Positions 9,070-17,812 of a stretch of 64,000 nt of DNA are shown one piece after another. The notes beneath the pieces are model-generated. The model had not been told where the DNA came from. It did not search any database and saw only the letters and a program-made list of their open reading frames with translations. The number at the start of each line of letters is the position of its first letter. Within the stretch, counting starts at the first letter, position 1. The stretch covers positions 1 through 64,000 of the forward strand of contig OMYF01000003.1 of NCBI GenBank assembly GCA_900315205.1. Direction: 5' to 3'. Both the position numbers and the translations under genes were made by a program. This stretch comes from an uncultured Acidaminococcus sp. Its GTDB lineage: Bacteria; Bacillota; Negativicutes; Acidaminococcales; Acidaminococcaceae.

Positions 9070-9855
9070 ATGTCTGAAAGAGAGAAGATCCTACGGTTTT
9101 TCAAGTCCGGCAGCGATGAGGAGCTGGCCGGCAAACTGCTCGACCTGGCTGACGGAGCCCGCCGGAGCCGGCGCTTTCGGGTGAGTCCGTTCCTGGATCC
9201 GCACGGACAGAATGTGGCGGAGATCGTGGCGGCGAATTTCCCGCAGATCCGGATGGAACGCAGCGGCGGCTTCAAGAATGCGGAGCGGATGCGGATCGCT
9301 TTCATCTGTGATGATTTCTATGGCAGCCCGGATTTTGCCATTTCGGCGCTGCAGGTCCTCTGGGATAAGCGGTACTATGACCTGGGCCATCGGGACGTGC
9401 TGGGTGCCTTCATGGGCATGGGCTGCACGCGGGATGTCCTGGGGGATATCGTCTTCAATGAAGACGGAGCCCAGCTTGTTGTCGATTCGCCTCTCGTCCC
9501 CTATGTGCTGAGCAATCTGACCAGGATCGGCCCGGCCGTCGTGGAAGTCAAAGAAATCGGCCTGGACGAACTGAAGGAAAAAGAACAGCGTGTCAAACTG
9601 ATCTCCGCCACGGTTTCAGCCCTGCGCCTCGATGCAGTGGCTGCTGCGGGTTACGGAGTCTCCCGTTCCCGCATGACGGAGGAAATCAAAGCGCTCAACG
9701 TCCGCGTCAACTGGCAGGATGTCAAGAGTCCTTCTCTGACGGTCAAGGAAGGGGATGTCATTTCCTTCCGCTCCCGGGGCCGGGTGGAAGTCGCGGAAAT
9801 CCGGGGTACGACGAAGAAGGGACGTACGGCGGTCACACTGAAACGGTATATTTGA
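9070..9855 (+). CDS. YlmH/Sll1252 family S4-domain RNA-binding protein
   Basis: A 261-residue protein with the YlmH N-terminal region (IAFICDDFYGSPDF, GALMG-like stretch) and a C-terminal S4 domain (about residues 180-255: RLDAVAAAGYGVSRSRM, KEGDVISFRSRGRV). YlmH proteins bind RNA and are linked to division clusters and to ribosome rescue. It starts 2 bases after proC stops. divIVA, the usual next gene, is absent. Confidence 0.9.
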   Translation: MSEREKILRFFKSGSDEELAGKLLDLADGARRSRRFRVSPFLDPHGQNVAEIVAANFPQIRMERSGGFKNAERMRIAFICDDFYGSPDFAISALQVLWDKRYYDLGHRDVLGAFMGMGCTRDVLGDIVFNEDGAQLVVDSPLVPYVLSNLTRIGPAVVEVKEIGLDELKEKEQRVKLISATVSALRLDAVAAAGYGVSRSRMTEEIKALNVRVNWQDVKSPSLTVKEGDVISFRSRGRVEVAEIRGTTKKGRTAVTLKRYI

Positions 9856-9862
9856 CAGGGAA

Positions 9863-10540
9863 GTGAATATCTTGATCTTACTGATCCGCCATGGGGAAGC
9901 GGCACATCATGTATTGTCTTTGACGGGCGGCTGGACGGATTCGGAACTGACAGAACGGGGAAAGCGGCAGTTTGAACGTCTTTCCCGTGTACTCGCCAGG
10001 GATTTTGCCGATGCGCCGCGGCCGGATATCTATGTGAGTGATCTGAAGCGCGCCGCCCAGTGCGGCCGGATCATTGCATCCGCACTGGGTGTGGAGCGTG
10101 TGACTGCCTGTCCGTTCCTGCGGGAAAAGAGCAACGGCAGGGCAGCGGGACTGACCCGGGAGGAGGCCAGGGCCTTCTATCATCCTCCCCTTACGGGACG
10201 GGAACTGGACCATGTGAATTATGACGGCGGAGAGACCCGCCGGAGTTTCTATGAACGGACCGTTGCCGGTGCGGCACCTCTCCTTGAGGAGGAGCGGCCC
10301 GTGATCATCGTCGCCCACAAAGGCACGATCCAGAACATCCTTTTTTACTGGCTGCGGCTTTCCATCGAAGAAGCAGCGCAGAAGCAGATTTCTTTTGACA
10401 TCCGTCCGGCATCCCTGACGATGCTGGGCATCAACAAGTGGGGGGAGCATTCGATTTTCCTCCTGAATGAAACAGCATATCTGTATGACGACCGGGAACG
10501 GGCACTGGGCCTTTTCCAGTACCCTTTCCAGAAGCAGTAA
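9863..10540 (+). CDS. Histidine phosphatase superfamily protein
   Basis: A 225-residue phosphoglycerate-mutase-like phosphatase. The catalytic RHG is in LLIRHGEAAHH, and the second histidine is in VAHKGTIQNIL. The substrate is unknown. The start is uncertain: GTG 9863 overlaps the AGGGAAG ribosome site, while TTG 9872 has better spacing and would drop three residues. It is 7 bases downstream of the YlmH gene, so probably in the same transcript. Confidence 0.83.
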   Translation: MNILILLIRHGEAAHHVLSLTGGWTDSELTERGKRQFERLSRVLARDFADAPRPDIYVSDLKRAAQCGRIIASALGVERVTACPFLREKSNGRAAGLTREEARAFYHPPLTGRELDHVNYDGGETRRSFYERTVAGAAPLLEEERPVIIVAHKGTIQNILFYWLRLSIEEAAQKQISFDIRPASLTMLGINKWGEHSIFLLNETAYLYDDRERALGLFQYPFQKQ

Positions 10541-10566
10541 GACGCATGGGACAAGGAGCAGGAGTC

Positions 10567-10851
10567 ATGGGGTTATTCAGCAGGACGCATGTCGTGTATA
10601 AGGAAAAAGGCAAAGAAGCGGAATGGAAGGAGGCGCGCCGCTTCCTTAAGGAGGCGGGCATTTCCGTTTCCTCATCCACTGTGCCAAGTGAGGCGCCCGT
10701 GGGCGGCTGTGGGGCCAAGCTCGATATCCGGGACTTTGGCCCAAGGGGCAAAATCGACCGGAACTGGTACTATATCATGGTGGCCGAATCGGATTCGGCA
10801 AGAGCCCGGGAAGTCCTGCAGGGGCACGGTTTTCCGGCCGTGGAAGGATGA
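10567..10851 (+). CDS. Small DUF2007-like protein
   Basis: A 94-residue protein. The WYYIMVAESDSARAREVLQGHG stretch resembles the DUF2007 (putative signal-transducing) fold, in which a beta strand is followed by a helix with alternating charges; this is resemblance only. The first half is basic (VYKEKGKEAEWKEARRFLKEAG). The ATG at 10567 has AAGGAGCAGGAG just upstream. It ends the ylmD-to-phosphatase gene group. Confidence 0.65.
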   Translation: MGLFSRTHVVYKEKGKEAEWKEARRFLKEAGISVSSSTVPSEAPVGGCGAKLDIRDFGPRGKIDRNWYYIMVAESDSARAREVLQGHGFPAVEG

Positions 10852-10880
10852 TCCGGCTTTCCTGCCGGCAGCTGCAGGAC

Positions 10881-10908
10881 TTGACGATTCGGCAGAGTCT
10901 TATATAAT
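10881..10908 (+). promoter_or_regulatory. Promoter of the terB-brxD-brxHI-like operon
   Basis: TTGACG (10881-10886) and TATAAT (10903-10908) with a 16-bp spacer, about 75 bases upstream of the first gene. A LexA-like box follows 8 bp after the -10. Confidence 0.7.
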
Positions 10909-10916
10909 AAAAAGAG

Positions 10917-10930
10917 CGAATGTATGTTTG
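10917..10930 (+). promoter_or_regulatory. Candidate LexA (SOS) box before the TerB operon
   Basis: CGAATGTATGTTTG matches the Gram-positive SOS pattern CGAAC-RNRY-GTTYG at 13 of 14 positions (T for C at position 5). It sits 8 bp downstream of the TATAAT, where a bound repressor would block the polymerase. The Y-polymerase operon at 16391 has an equivalent box at nearly the same distance. Confidence 0.6.
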
Positions 10931-10983
10931 CCCGCAGGTGACAGCCTTGTATGGACGCGGAGAAAGGTGGCTGAAGGAATACG

Positions 10984-12627
10984 ATGAAGCGGATTTTCAG
11001 GAAACCGCTCTTTTCTGATTATTACGAAGGCGAGGCCATCCCTCCGCGGACCAAAGGCAAAGAGCTGCCGGAGGCGCTGCAGCAGATGCGCAGTACGACG
11101 GCGGCCGGGACAAGCGGTGACCGCTCCGGCTGGGAGTACTACGATGCAGATGCCCGGTCCTTTGTACAGCAGGCGCGGATGGTGGCGGATTATGAAGATG
11201 ATACGGTCTACCGGCAGCCGTGCGTCCATTATTTCCCTACGTATGAATCTTTGAACGACAGGGAACTGAGAGGGTATTTCGGATGGCGTACACGTTTTCG
11301 GAAAGGAAGCCGGGAGAATGCACCGGCTACGTTTGTCTTTCTTTATATCTTTGAGATCCTGAACCAGGTGGGCATCCGGGATCCCCTTGAAGGGCTGCAG
11401 ATCCTGCGCTGTCTGAATCATGTCTATGGCGGACGTGACGAAGTCATCCGTGTCAAGCTGGATATCTGGATCCCTGATTATCTAATCTATTATCATATCC
11501 CCCGGCCTGAATGGACGGAACGGGAGACTGCTTTCTTCAATAAGGATGCTTCCCTGCTTTCTGAGATGGAACGATGCAGTGCCGGCCGTCTGCCGCCGGA
11601 GGCTGTGCCGAAGCTGCTGGACAGGCTGCTTGGCGGAGCCGTCTCCAAATCACGGATGTACAAGGCTGATCCGCAGTGGTTCGGCCATTTTCTGTATGAA
11701 AGCATGGAGCTCTTTTTTGCCTACTTTGCCAAACACCGGAAATTCACGTTCTGGGATACCTATGCCAGGGGAGAACAGACGACGTGGAAAACTTTCTTTC
11801 TTTCGGCGGTTTTCCTGCAGCCTTCCCACCATCCGGATGAAACCATCCAGATCGGGCCTTACTGGAAACTTTCCTGGGACAATGATTTTACCTTTGAAAC
11901 CAGGATGGAGCTGTCGGATAAAAAGCTCCGCGGCCTGCGCCAGCTGTTTCGGATGATGGACGCTTTTTACCGGGAGAGGGTCCGGTTTCCTTATCCTTTG
12001 AAAAAAGGTGATGAGAAAAAATGGATCGGCAGGATCCTGGACAAGGCCTTTGCAAATACGCTTCTCGCCCAGGAACGCTATAAAAAGACGCATATCAGTA
12101 TCGATACCTCCGTCCTTTCATCCATCCGTCAGGATTCCGATGTGACGCGGGAAAAACTCATGACGGAAGAAGAAAGAGACGGAGCGGCTGCGGCAGAAGG
12201 AGAAAAGGCTGCGGAAGAAACGGCTGAAACATCTGTCGAAGCGGAGCGGCCTGGCACGCTCCCGGAAACAGGGCCTCTGGAGCATGCAGGCAGCGAACCG
12301 GCTGCGGAAAAAGCAGCTGCGGATGCCTCCGTACCCCTGCGGGAAGATATACCGGATCCCGCCTCAGATTCCCGTGTTTCGGAGGCGGCAGGGGAGAACG
12401 CCCTGCCTTACGGTCTTACCGAGGACGAAGCCCGTTTCCTGAGCTGCGTCCTTTCCGGAAAAGACATCGGGTGGATCCGTTCCAAAGGGCTTATGGAGTC
12501 CCTCCTTGTGGACAGCATCAATGACAAACTCTATGCGGAATTCGGGGATACGGTCCTTGAAGATGCAGAGGGACCGGAGGTCATTCCCGACTACGCCGAA
12601 GAGCTGAAAGGAAAGTTCCAATTATGA
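10984..12627 (+). CDS. TerB-N / TerB-C domain protein
   Basis: The 547-residue protein has a TerB-N-like region (about 48-250) with W50, the block YFPTYESLNDRELRGYF (83-99), WRTRFR and FVFLYIFEILNQVG. A TerB-C-like region (about 365-398 and 477-545) has IRQDSDVTREKLMTEEE, GLTEDEARFL and VDSINDKLYAEFGDTVLE. The TerB-C part is split by an Ala/Glu/Pro-rich linker (about 399-475). No enzymatic motif, signal peptide or membrane segment is seen. Such proteins have been associated with tellurite-resistance-like stress systems and DNA-processing ATPases. Its stop overlaps the next start (ATGA), so the ATPase gene is translationally coupled. Confidence 0.78.
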   Translation: MKRIFRKPLFSDYYEGEAIPPRTKGKELPEALQQMRSTTAAGTSGDRSGWEYYDADARSFVQQARMVADYEDDTVYRQPCVHYFPTYESLNDRELRGYFGWRTRFRKGSRENAPATFVFLYIFEILNQVGIRDPLEGLQILRCLNHVYGGRDEVIRVKLDIWIPDYLIYYHIPRPEWTERETAFFNKDASLLSEMERCSAGRLPPEAVPKLLDRLLGGAVSKSRMYKADPQWFGHFLYESMELFFAYFAKHRKFTFWDTYARGEQTTWKTFFLSAVFLQPSHHPDETIQIGPYWKLSWDNDFTFETRMELSDKKLRGLRQLFRMMDAFYRERVRFPYPLKKGDEKKWIGRILDKAFANTLLAQERYKKTHISIDTSVLSSIRQDSDVTREKLMTEEERDGAAAAEGEKAAEETAETSVEAERPGTLPETGPLEHAGSEPAAEKAAADASVPLREDIPDPASDSRVSEAAGENALPYGLTEDEARFLSCVLSGKDIGWIRSKGLMESLLVDSINDKLYAEFGDTVLEDAEGPEVIPDYAEELKGKFQL

Positions 12628-13937
12628 AGATACCAAAACGTATTGCCCGGACCGTCATCGGGTCATTGAAGAGCGGTGTCGTGCCCCGTCTCGGACTGCC
12701 CTACATCACGGTCGGCAGGAAGAACGAGATCGATGCGCTTCTCCATGATGTATCCGTGATCGAGGACGGCGGTGCTTCATTCCGCTTCATCGTGGGCCGT
12801 TACGGCAGCGGCAAGAGTTTCCTTCTTCAGACCATCCGGAATTTCGTCCTGGAAAAGAATTTCGTCGTCGTCGATGGAGATTTGTCCCCGGAACGGCGTC
12901 TGACGGGAACCAGGGGACAGGGACTTGCCACATACCGCGAACTTGTCCGGAACATGTCCACGCGGACGAAACCGGAAGGGGGCGCCCTTCCGCTCATCCT
13001 GGACCGCTGGATCAACCGCATCCAGCAGGATGTCCAGCTGCAGAAGAGTCTGGCTCCGGAGGATCCGGCCCTTGCCGGGGAAGTGGAGAAAAAGATCCGG
13101 GAGACCGTGTATTCCCTGACGGAACTCGTCCACGGTTTTGAATTTGCCCATCTCCTGACGCAGTACTACGAAGCCTGCCGCCGTGACGACCAGGAGACCA
13201 AGGCCAGGATCATCCAGTGGTTCTGCGGGGAATATACGACAAAGACGGAAGCGCGCCGTGATCTCGGCGTGGGCGTCATCATCAGCGATGACAGCTGGTA
13301 TGATTATCTGAAAGTCTTTGCCCGCTTCCTCAAGCAGGCAGGGTACTCGGGGCTTTTCATCCTGATCGATGAGCTTGTGAACATCTACAAGATCCCCCAG
13401 TCCCTGGCGCGGCAGAACAACTATGAGAAGATCCTGACCATGTTCAACGATACCATGCAGGGCAAGGCTCATTATCTGGGCATCATCATGAGCGGCACTC
13501 CCGTGTGCATGGAAGATCCGCGCCGCGGCGTGTACAGTTATGAAGCCCTGAAGTCCCGCCTGGCATCGGGACGCTTCAGCACGGAGTTCAAGGACATGAT
13601 GGCACCCGTCATCTATCTGCAGCCACTCACGCCGGAGGAAATGCTGATCCTGACAGAAAAACTGCGTGATATCCACAGCGCGCTGTATGAATATCCCACG
13701 ACGGTGACGGAGGAGAACCTTGCCCAGTTCATCAAACTGGAATATGCCCGTGTCGGCGCGGATTCCCACATCACGCCGCGTGAGATCATCCGTGATTTCA
13801 TCGAACTCCTGGATCTGGTCATGCAGCATCCGGACAAGAGCATCTGCGACTTCATGGCGTCCGACAGTTTTGTCCATGCCAGGAATGAAGTGGAAAGCGA
13901 ACCCACGGATGACTCTTTTGCGGAGTTCACTGTCTGA
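12624..13937 (+). CDS. BrxD-like P-loop ATPase (DUF2791)
   Basis: A 437-residue ATPase. Walker A is GRYGSGKSF (58-66) and Walker B is FILIDELV with D249 and E250. A sensor-like GIIMSGTPVCMED and a C-terminal helical region ending in TPREIIRDFIELLDL follow. This is the architecture of DUF2791, the BrxD component of BREX types with a BrxHI helicase. The pairing with an Lhr-like helicase directly downstream supports the call. No BREX methylase or PglZ gene is nearby, so it works outside a canonical BREX here. I infer that it loads or regulates the helicase. Confidence 0.82.
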   Translation: MKIPKRIARTVIGSLKSGVVPRLGLPYITVGRKNEIDALLHDVSVIEDGGASFRFIVGRYGSGKSFLLQTIRNFVLEKNFVVVDGDLSPERRLTGTRGQGLATYRELVRNMSTRTKPEGGALPLILDRWINRIQQDVQLQKSLAPEDPALAGEVEKKIRETVYSLTELVHGFEFAHLLTQYYEACRRDDQETKARIIQWFCGEYTTKTEARRDLGVGVIISDDSWYDYLKVFARFLKQAGYSGLFILIDELVNIYKIPQSLARQNNYEKILTMFNDTMQGKAHYLGIIMSGTPVCMEDPRRGVYSYEALKSRLASGRFSTEFKDMMAPVIYLQPLTPEEMLILTEKLRDIHSALYEYPTTVTEENLAQFIKLEYARVGADSHITPREIIRDFIELLDLVMQHPDKSICDFMASDSFVHARNEVESEPTDDSFAEFTV

Positions 13938-13955
13938 GGAAAGGAGGCACCGGGA

Positions 13956-16250
13956 GTGGGTGTCTTTGAGGAATATGCGCCTTTTGTGCAGGACTATATC
14001 TATCGCTCCGGCTGGGGCGAACTGCGTCCCATCCAGGTGGCAGCGGCAGACGTCCTTTTCCATAGTGACGACAATCTTCTTTTGACGGCTTCGACGGCTT
14101 CTGGCAAGACGGAAGCCGCCTTTTTTCCTATCCTGTCCCTCTTTGATGCCGATCCGCCCCGATCGGTCGGCTGTCTTTACATCGCTCCGCTGAAGGCACT
14201 GATCAACGATCAGTTCGAGCGGCTGACCCCGCTCTGCGAGGCCGGGCATATCCCCCTGACCCGCTGGCACGGCGATGTGTCCCAGAGCCACAAGGCCCGG
14301 CTCATGCGCCATCCTGCCGGCATCCTGCAGCTGACTCCGGAATCGCTGGAAGCCATCCTGCTCCATAAGCATATGGCGGTGCCGAAGCTTTTTTCAGATC
14401 TGCGCTTTGTCGTCATCGATGAGGTCCATTCCCTGCTGCGGGGGGACCGGGGCGGACAGACGCTTTGCCTGATCGAACGGCTGAGCCGGCTGGCCGGTGT
14501 GAATCCGCGCCGTGTGGGCCTTTCGGCGACGATGGGGGAACCGGAGCAGACGGGGGCTTTCCTGTCCCAGGGGACGGGACGCCGTACCCGGATCCCCCGC
14601 GTGAAGGCGGCAAAGAGCCGCTGGCGCCTGTCGGTGGAGCATTTCTATGTCAGGGATGCCCAGGCCGGTGACGGCAGGACCGATATCGAGGGCGCTCCCG
14701 CCCTCGATATGAAGAGCGACGAGGCACCGGTCCAGGCAGATCCCGGGCTGGGGTACATATTTGAACATACGCGGGGCCGGAAGTGCCTTGTCTTTGTCAA
14801 CTCCCGCGAGGAATGTGAAGGTGTGACCACCTCCCTCCGCCAGTACTGTGAGCTGAGGCATGAGAAGGACCGTTTCCTGATCCATCACGGCAACCTTTCC
14901 GCGTCCTATCGGGAAAGTGCCGAGGAACTGATGAAGGACGAACAGCATCTGTATACGACGGTGACGACATCCACCCTGGAGCTCGGCATCGACATCGGAC
15001 GGCTGGAACGGGCGTTCCAGATCGATGCACCCTGGACGGTCTCTTCTTTCCTGCAGCGCATGGGGCGCACGGGCCGGCGGGGCATGCCGCCCGAGATGTG
15101 GTTCGTCATCCGGGAGGATGAACCTGAGATCCGGGCCATGCTGCCGGCCACGATTCCCTGGAAACTCCTCCAGGCCATTGCGCTGATCCAGCTTTACCGG
15201 GAAGAACACTGGGTCGAACCGCCGCGGCTCGACCGGCTGCCCTTCAGCCTCCTGTACCATCAGACCATGAGCACCCTTGCTTCGGCGGGCGAGCTCTCTC
15301 CGGCTGCGCTGGCTCAGCGCGTACTTACGCTGCCCTATTTCCACCGCATTTCCCAGGCCGATTACCGGGATCTCCTGCGGTATCTGATTGAGGAGGAACA
15401 TATCCAGCGGACGGAGAGAGGCGGCCTGATCGTGGGGCTTGCAGGGGAACGGGTCATCAATTCTTTCAAATTTTACGGCGTTTTCCAGGAAAGTGAGGAA
15501 TTCACGGTCCGCTGTGATTCCCAGGAACTCGGGACCGTCGTGGCGCCGCCTCCGCCGGGTGAAAAGATTGCCCTGGCCGGCCATGTATGGCGTGTCCTTG
15601 AAGTGGACCGCAAACGCCATCTCATCTACTGTGAACTGGTCAAGGGCAAGGTGCCGGCGTATTTCGGCGAGTGCCCCGGCGATATCCATACGAAGATCCT
15701 GGAACGGATGCGCCGCGTCCTTACGGAGGACGTTTCCTATCCGTACTTGATGAAGAATGCAGCGGCCCGCCTTGCACAGGCCCGCATGACGGCACGGGCC
15801 AGCGGAGCCGCGGACCGCGTCCTGATCTTCCTCGGGGGAAAGCAGTGGTGCCTCCTGCCCTGGCTGGGATCCTACGGGTTCCTGGCCATGGAACGTTTTC
15901 TGAACCTGCGCTGCTCGGACCGGCTGGGCCTGAAGCATCTCGATACGTTCCGGCCCTATTTCATGCAGTTTACCATGGATGCGGACGAGGATACTTTTTT
16001 CCAGGTCCTTGCCGAGGAAGGCGAGAAACTGAAAGATCCCATGGATCTCATCTATCCGGAGGAAGTGCCCCTCTTCGACAAATACGATGAATACGTACCG
16101 CCGGAACTTGTCCGCAAGGGGTTTGCCTGCGGCGTGCTCCGCATGGACGAAGTGAAGGCCCGGGCGGCTGAATGGGGCAGGAACGGAGGCCGCACGCCTG
16201 TCAGTCCGGAACGGGTCATTTCTCTGCCGCAGAAAGAGCCACGCCACTGA
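13956..16250 (+). CDS. Lhr/BrxHI-like superfamily 2 DEAD/DEAH helicase
   Basis: The 764-residue helicase has a Q-motif-like RPIQVAAA, Walker A around K51 (TASGKTE), DEVH at 155-158, GLSATMG, and a second RecA domain with TTSTLELGIDIG and the arginine-finger motif QRMGRTGRRG (367-376). The C-terminal 350 residues resemble the winged-helix and accessory part of Lhr helicases. The GTG start has AAGGAGG 8 bases upstream, 18 bases after the ATPase gene. It is the motor of the three-gene operon. A strong terminator follows at 16293. Confidence 0.87.
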   Translation: MGVFEEYAPFVQDYIYRSGWGELRPIQVAAADVLFHSDDNLLLTASTASGKTEAAFFPILSLFDADPPRSVGCLYIAPLKALINDQFERLTPLCEAGHIPLTRWHGDVSQSHKARLMRHPAGILQLTPESLEAILLHKHMAVPKLFSDLRFVVIDEVHSLLRGDRGGQTLCLIERLSRLAGVNPRRVGLSATMGEPEQTGAFLSQGTGRRTRIPRVKAAKSRWRLSVEHFYVRDAQAGDGRTDIEGAPALDMKSDEAPVQADPGLGYIFEHTRGRKCLVFVNSREECEGVTTSLRQYCELRHEKDRFLIHHGNLSASYRESAEELMKDEQHLYTTVTTSTLELGIDIGRLERAFQIDAPWTVSSFLQRMGRTGRRGMPPEMWFVIREDEPEIRAMLPATIPWKLLQAIALIQLYREEHWVEPPRLDRLPFSLLYHQTMSTLASAGELSPAALAQRVLTLPYFHRISQADYRDLLRYLIEEEHIQRTERGGLIVGLAGERVINSFKFYGVFQESEEFTVRCDSQELGTVVAPPPPGEKIALAGHVWRVLEVDRKRHLIYCELVKGKVPAYFGECPGDIHTKILERMRRVLTEDVSYPYLMKNAAARLAQARMTARASGAADRVLIFLGGKQWCLLPWLGSYGFLAMERFLNLRCSDRLGLKHLDTFRPYFMQFTMDADEDTFFQVLAEEGEKLKDPMDLIYPEEVPLFDKYDEYVPPELVRKGFACGVLRMDEVKARAAEWGRNGGRTPVSPERVISLPQKEPRH

Positions 16251-16292
16251 ACTTTGTCAATGGTATTTCCGGAATTTGTTTCCAACTGTTCT

Positions 16293-16329
16293 AAAAAAGA
16301 GACAGCAGTATTTTTCTGCTGTCTTTTTT
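16293..16329 (+). terminator. Terminator after the helicase gene
   Basis: Stem GACAGCAG/CTGCTGTC (16301-16308 with 16316-16323), flanked by six A and six T. It separates the helicase operon from the polymerase operon. Confidence 0.9.
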
Positions 16330-16341
16330 GCTGTCCTGTGG

Positions 16342-16347
16342 TATAAT
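16342..16347 (+). promoter_or_regulatory. -10 box of the Y-polymerase operon
   Basis: TATAAT 44 bases upstream of the polymerase start. No good -35 is visible; that region lies within the T-run of the preceding terminator. Confidence 0.55.
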
Positions 16348-16356
16348 CAAGCTAAA

Positions 16357-16370
16357 CGAACAAATGTTTG
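16357..16370 (+). promoter_or_regulatory. LexA (SOS) box of the Y-polymerase operon
   Basis: CGAACAAATGTTTG matches the Gram-positive SOS pattern CGAAC-RNRY-GTTYG at all positions. It lies 9 bp after the TATAAT and 20 bp before the start codon. SOS control of UvrX/YolD-type genes is established in Bacillus. Confidence 0.8.
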
Positions 16371-16390
16371 ATTGACGCGGGAGGCACGGT

Positions 16391-17812
16391 ATGGAGCAGC
16401 ATGTGTATGTATCAATCGATTTAAAGTCGTTTTATGCCTCCGTAGAGTGCGTGGAACGGGGATTGGACCCACTGAACACATGTTTAGTCGTGGCTGATAA
16501 AAGCCGGACGGACCGGACCATCTGCCTTGCCGTCTCGCCCCCGCTCAAGGCACGGGGGATCCCCGGCAGACCCCGCCTGTTTGAGGTGATCCGCAGAGTG
16601 GAGGACATCAACCGCGCCCGCCTGGCCCGGATACGGGGACAGAAATTCAGCTGGATTTCCTGCCAGGATCCGGAACTGCGGGCGGATCCTTCCCTGAAGC
16701 TGGGCTATATCACGGCCATGCCGCATATGAAGCGCTATCTCGAATACAGCCGGCGCATCTACGCCATCTATCTGCGCTACCTGGCACCGGAAGATATCCA
16801 TGTCTATTCCATCGATGAAGTCATGATGGATGTCACGCCCTACAGCGAAATGTACGGCATCACACCGCATGGGCTTACGCGGGCCATCCTGAAGTCCATC
16901 TACGAAGAAACGGGGATCACGGCGACGGCGGGGATCGGGACCAATCTCTACCTCAGCAAGGTGGCCATGGATATCGTTGCCAAAAAACAGGAAGCCGATG
17001 CTTACGGCATGCACATCGCTGCCCTGGATGAAATGGCCTACCGCAGACGCCTGTGGGATCACCGCCCCCTGACAGATTTCTGGCGCATCGGGCCGGGGTA
17101 TGCCTCCCGTCTGGAGGCACGCGGACTTTATACGATGGGGGACATTGCCCGCTTTTCCCTCAGCGGCGAAGCTGTCCTGTACCGCCTCTTCGGGATCAAT
17201 GCCGAACTCCTCATCGACCATGCCTGGGGCTGGGAACCCTGCACCATGCAGGACATCAAGTCCTACCGGCCGCGGGAAAACAGCCTGGGGTCGGGCCAGG
17301 TCCTGCCGCGGCCTTACAGCGCCGCCGGTGCCCGCCTGATTGTACGGGAGATGATGGATGCCCTGGCGCTGAGCCTTACCGAAAAAGGCGTCGTGACAAA
17401 CGGAGTTGTCCTGACAATCGGCTACGAATACCGCGCCGGTGCGCCGCTGGAAGCCATGCGGGCCCACGCTTCCCGGCGGCTTGACCATTTTACGGATTCT
17501 GTCCGCAGGCTGACGGAGACCGCTCTCAGGCTTTATGAGGCCAGCGTCGATCCGTACCGGAAGGTCCGCCGGATCACGCTGACCCTGCTCCATATCCGTC
17601 CCCGGGAAGAAGCAGTGCAGGAAGAACTGGCCATGGGCTCCCTTTTCGATGCACGGACGGACTGTGCCGGGGAGCGGGAAGAAAAGCTCCAAAAGGCGGC
17701 CGCAGCCCTGCAGCGGCGCTTTGGGCGGAGCTGTCTCTTCAAAGCCAGCAGCCTTTGCGAAGGCGGCCGGACCCTGGAGCGGAATCAGCAGGTAGGGGGG
17801 CATCGGGCATGA
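16391..17812 (+). CDS. Y-family (UmuC/UvrX-like) translesion DNA polymerase
   Basis: A 473-residue error-prone polymerase. The first metal-binding aspartate is in VSIDLKSFYASVE and the second acidic pair in YSIDEVMMDVT. ATAGIGTNLYLSKVAMD and the helix-hairpin-helix RIGPGYASRLEARGL are typical. The absence of the DinB-style start and the YolD partner place it with Firmicutes UvrX/YqjW polymerases. It should act in the cytosol on damaged templates. It is preceded by a perfect LexA box and overlaps the yolD-like gene (ATGA). Confidence 0.92.
   Translation: MEQHVYVSIDLKSFYASVECVERGLDPLNTCLVVADKSRTDRTICLAVSPPLKARGIPGRPRLFEVIRRVEDINRARLARIRGQKFSWISCQDPELRADPSLKLGYITAMPHMKRYLEYSRRIYAIYLRYLAPEDIHVYSIDEVMMDVTPYSEMYGITPHGLTRAILKSIYEETGITATAGIGTNLYLSKVAMDIVAKKQEADAYGMHIAALDEMAYRRRLWDHRPLTDFWRIGPGYASRLEARGLYTMGDIARFSLSGEAVLYRLFGINAELLIDHAWGWEPCTMQDIKSYRPRENSLGSGQVLPRPYSAAGARLIVREMMDALALSLTEKGVVTNGVVLTIGYEYRAGAPLEAMRAHASRRLDHFTDSVRRLTETALRLYEASVDPYRKVRRITLTLLHIRPREEAVQEELAMGSLFDARTDCAGEREEKLQKAAAALQRRFGRSCLFKASSLCEGGRTLERNQQVGGHRA

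Noticed and set aside
10984-16250. A complete BREX system
   Set aside because: BrxD-like and BrxHI-like proteins are present, but no PglX methylase, PglZ, BrxC/PglY, BrxA/B or BrxL is encoded in the 64 kb.
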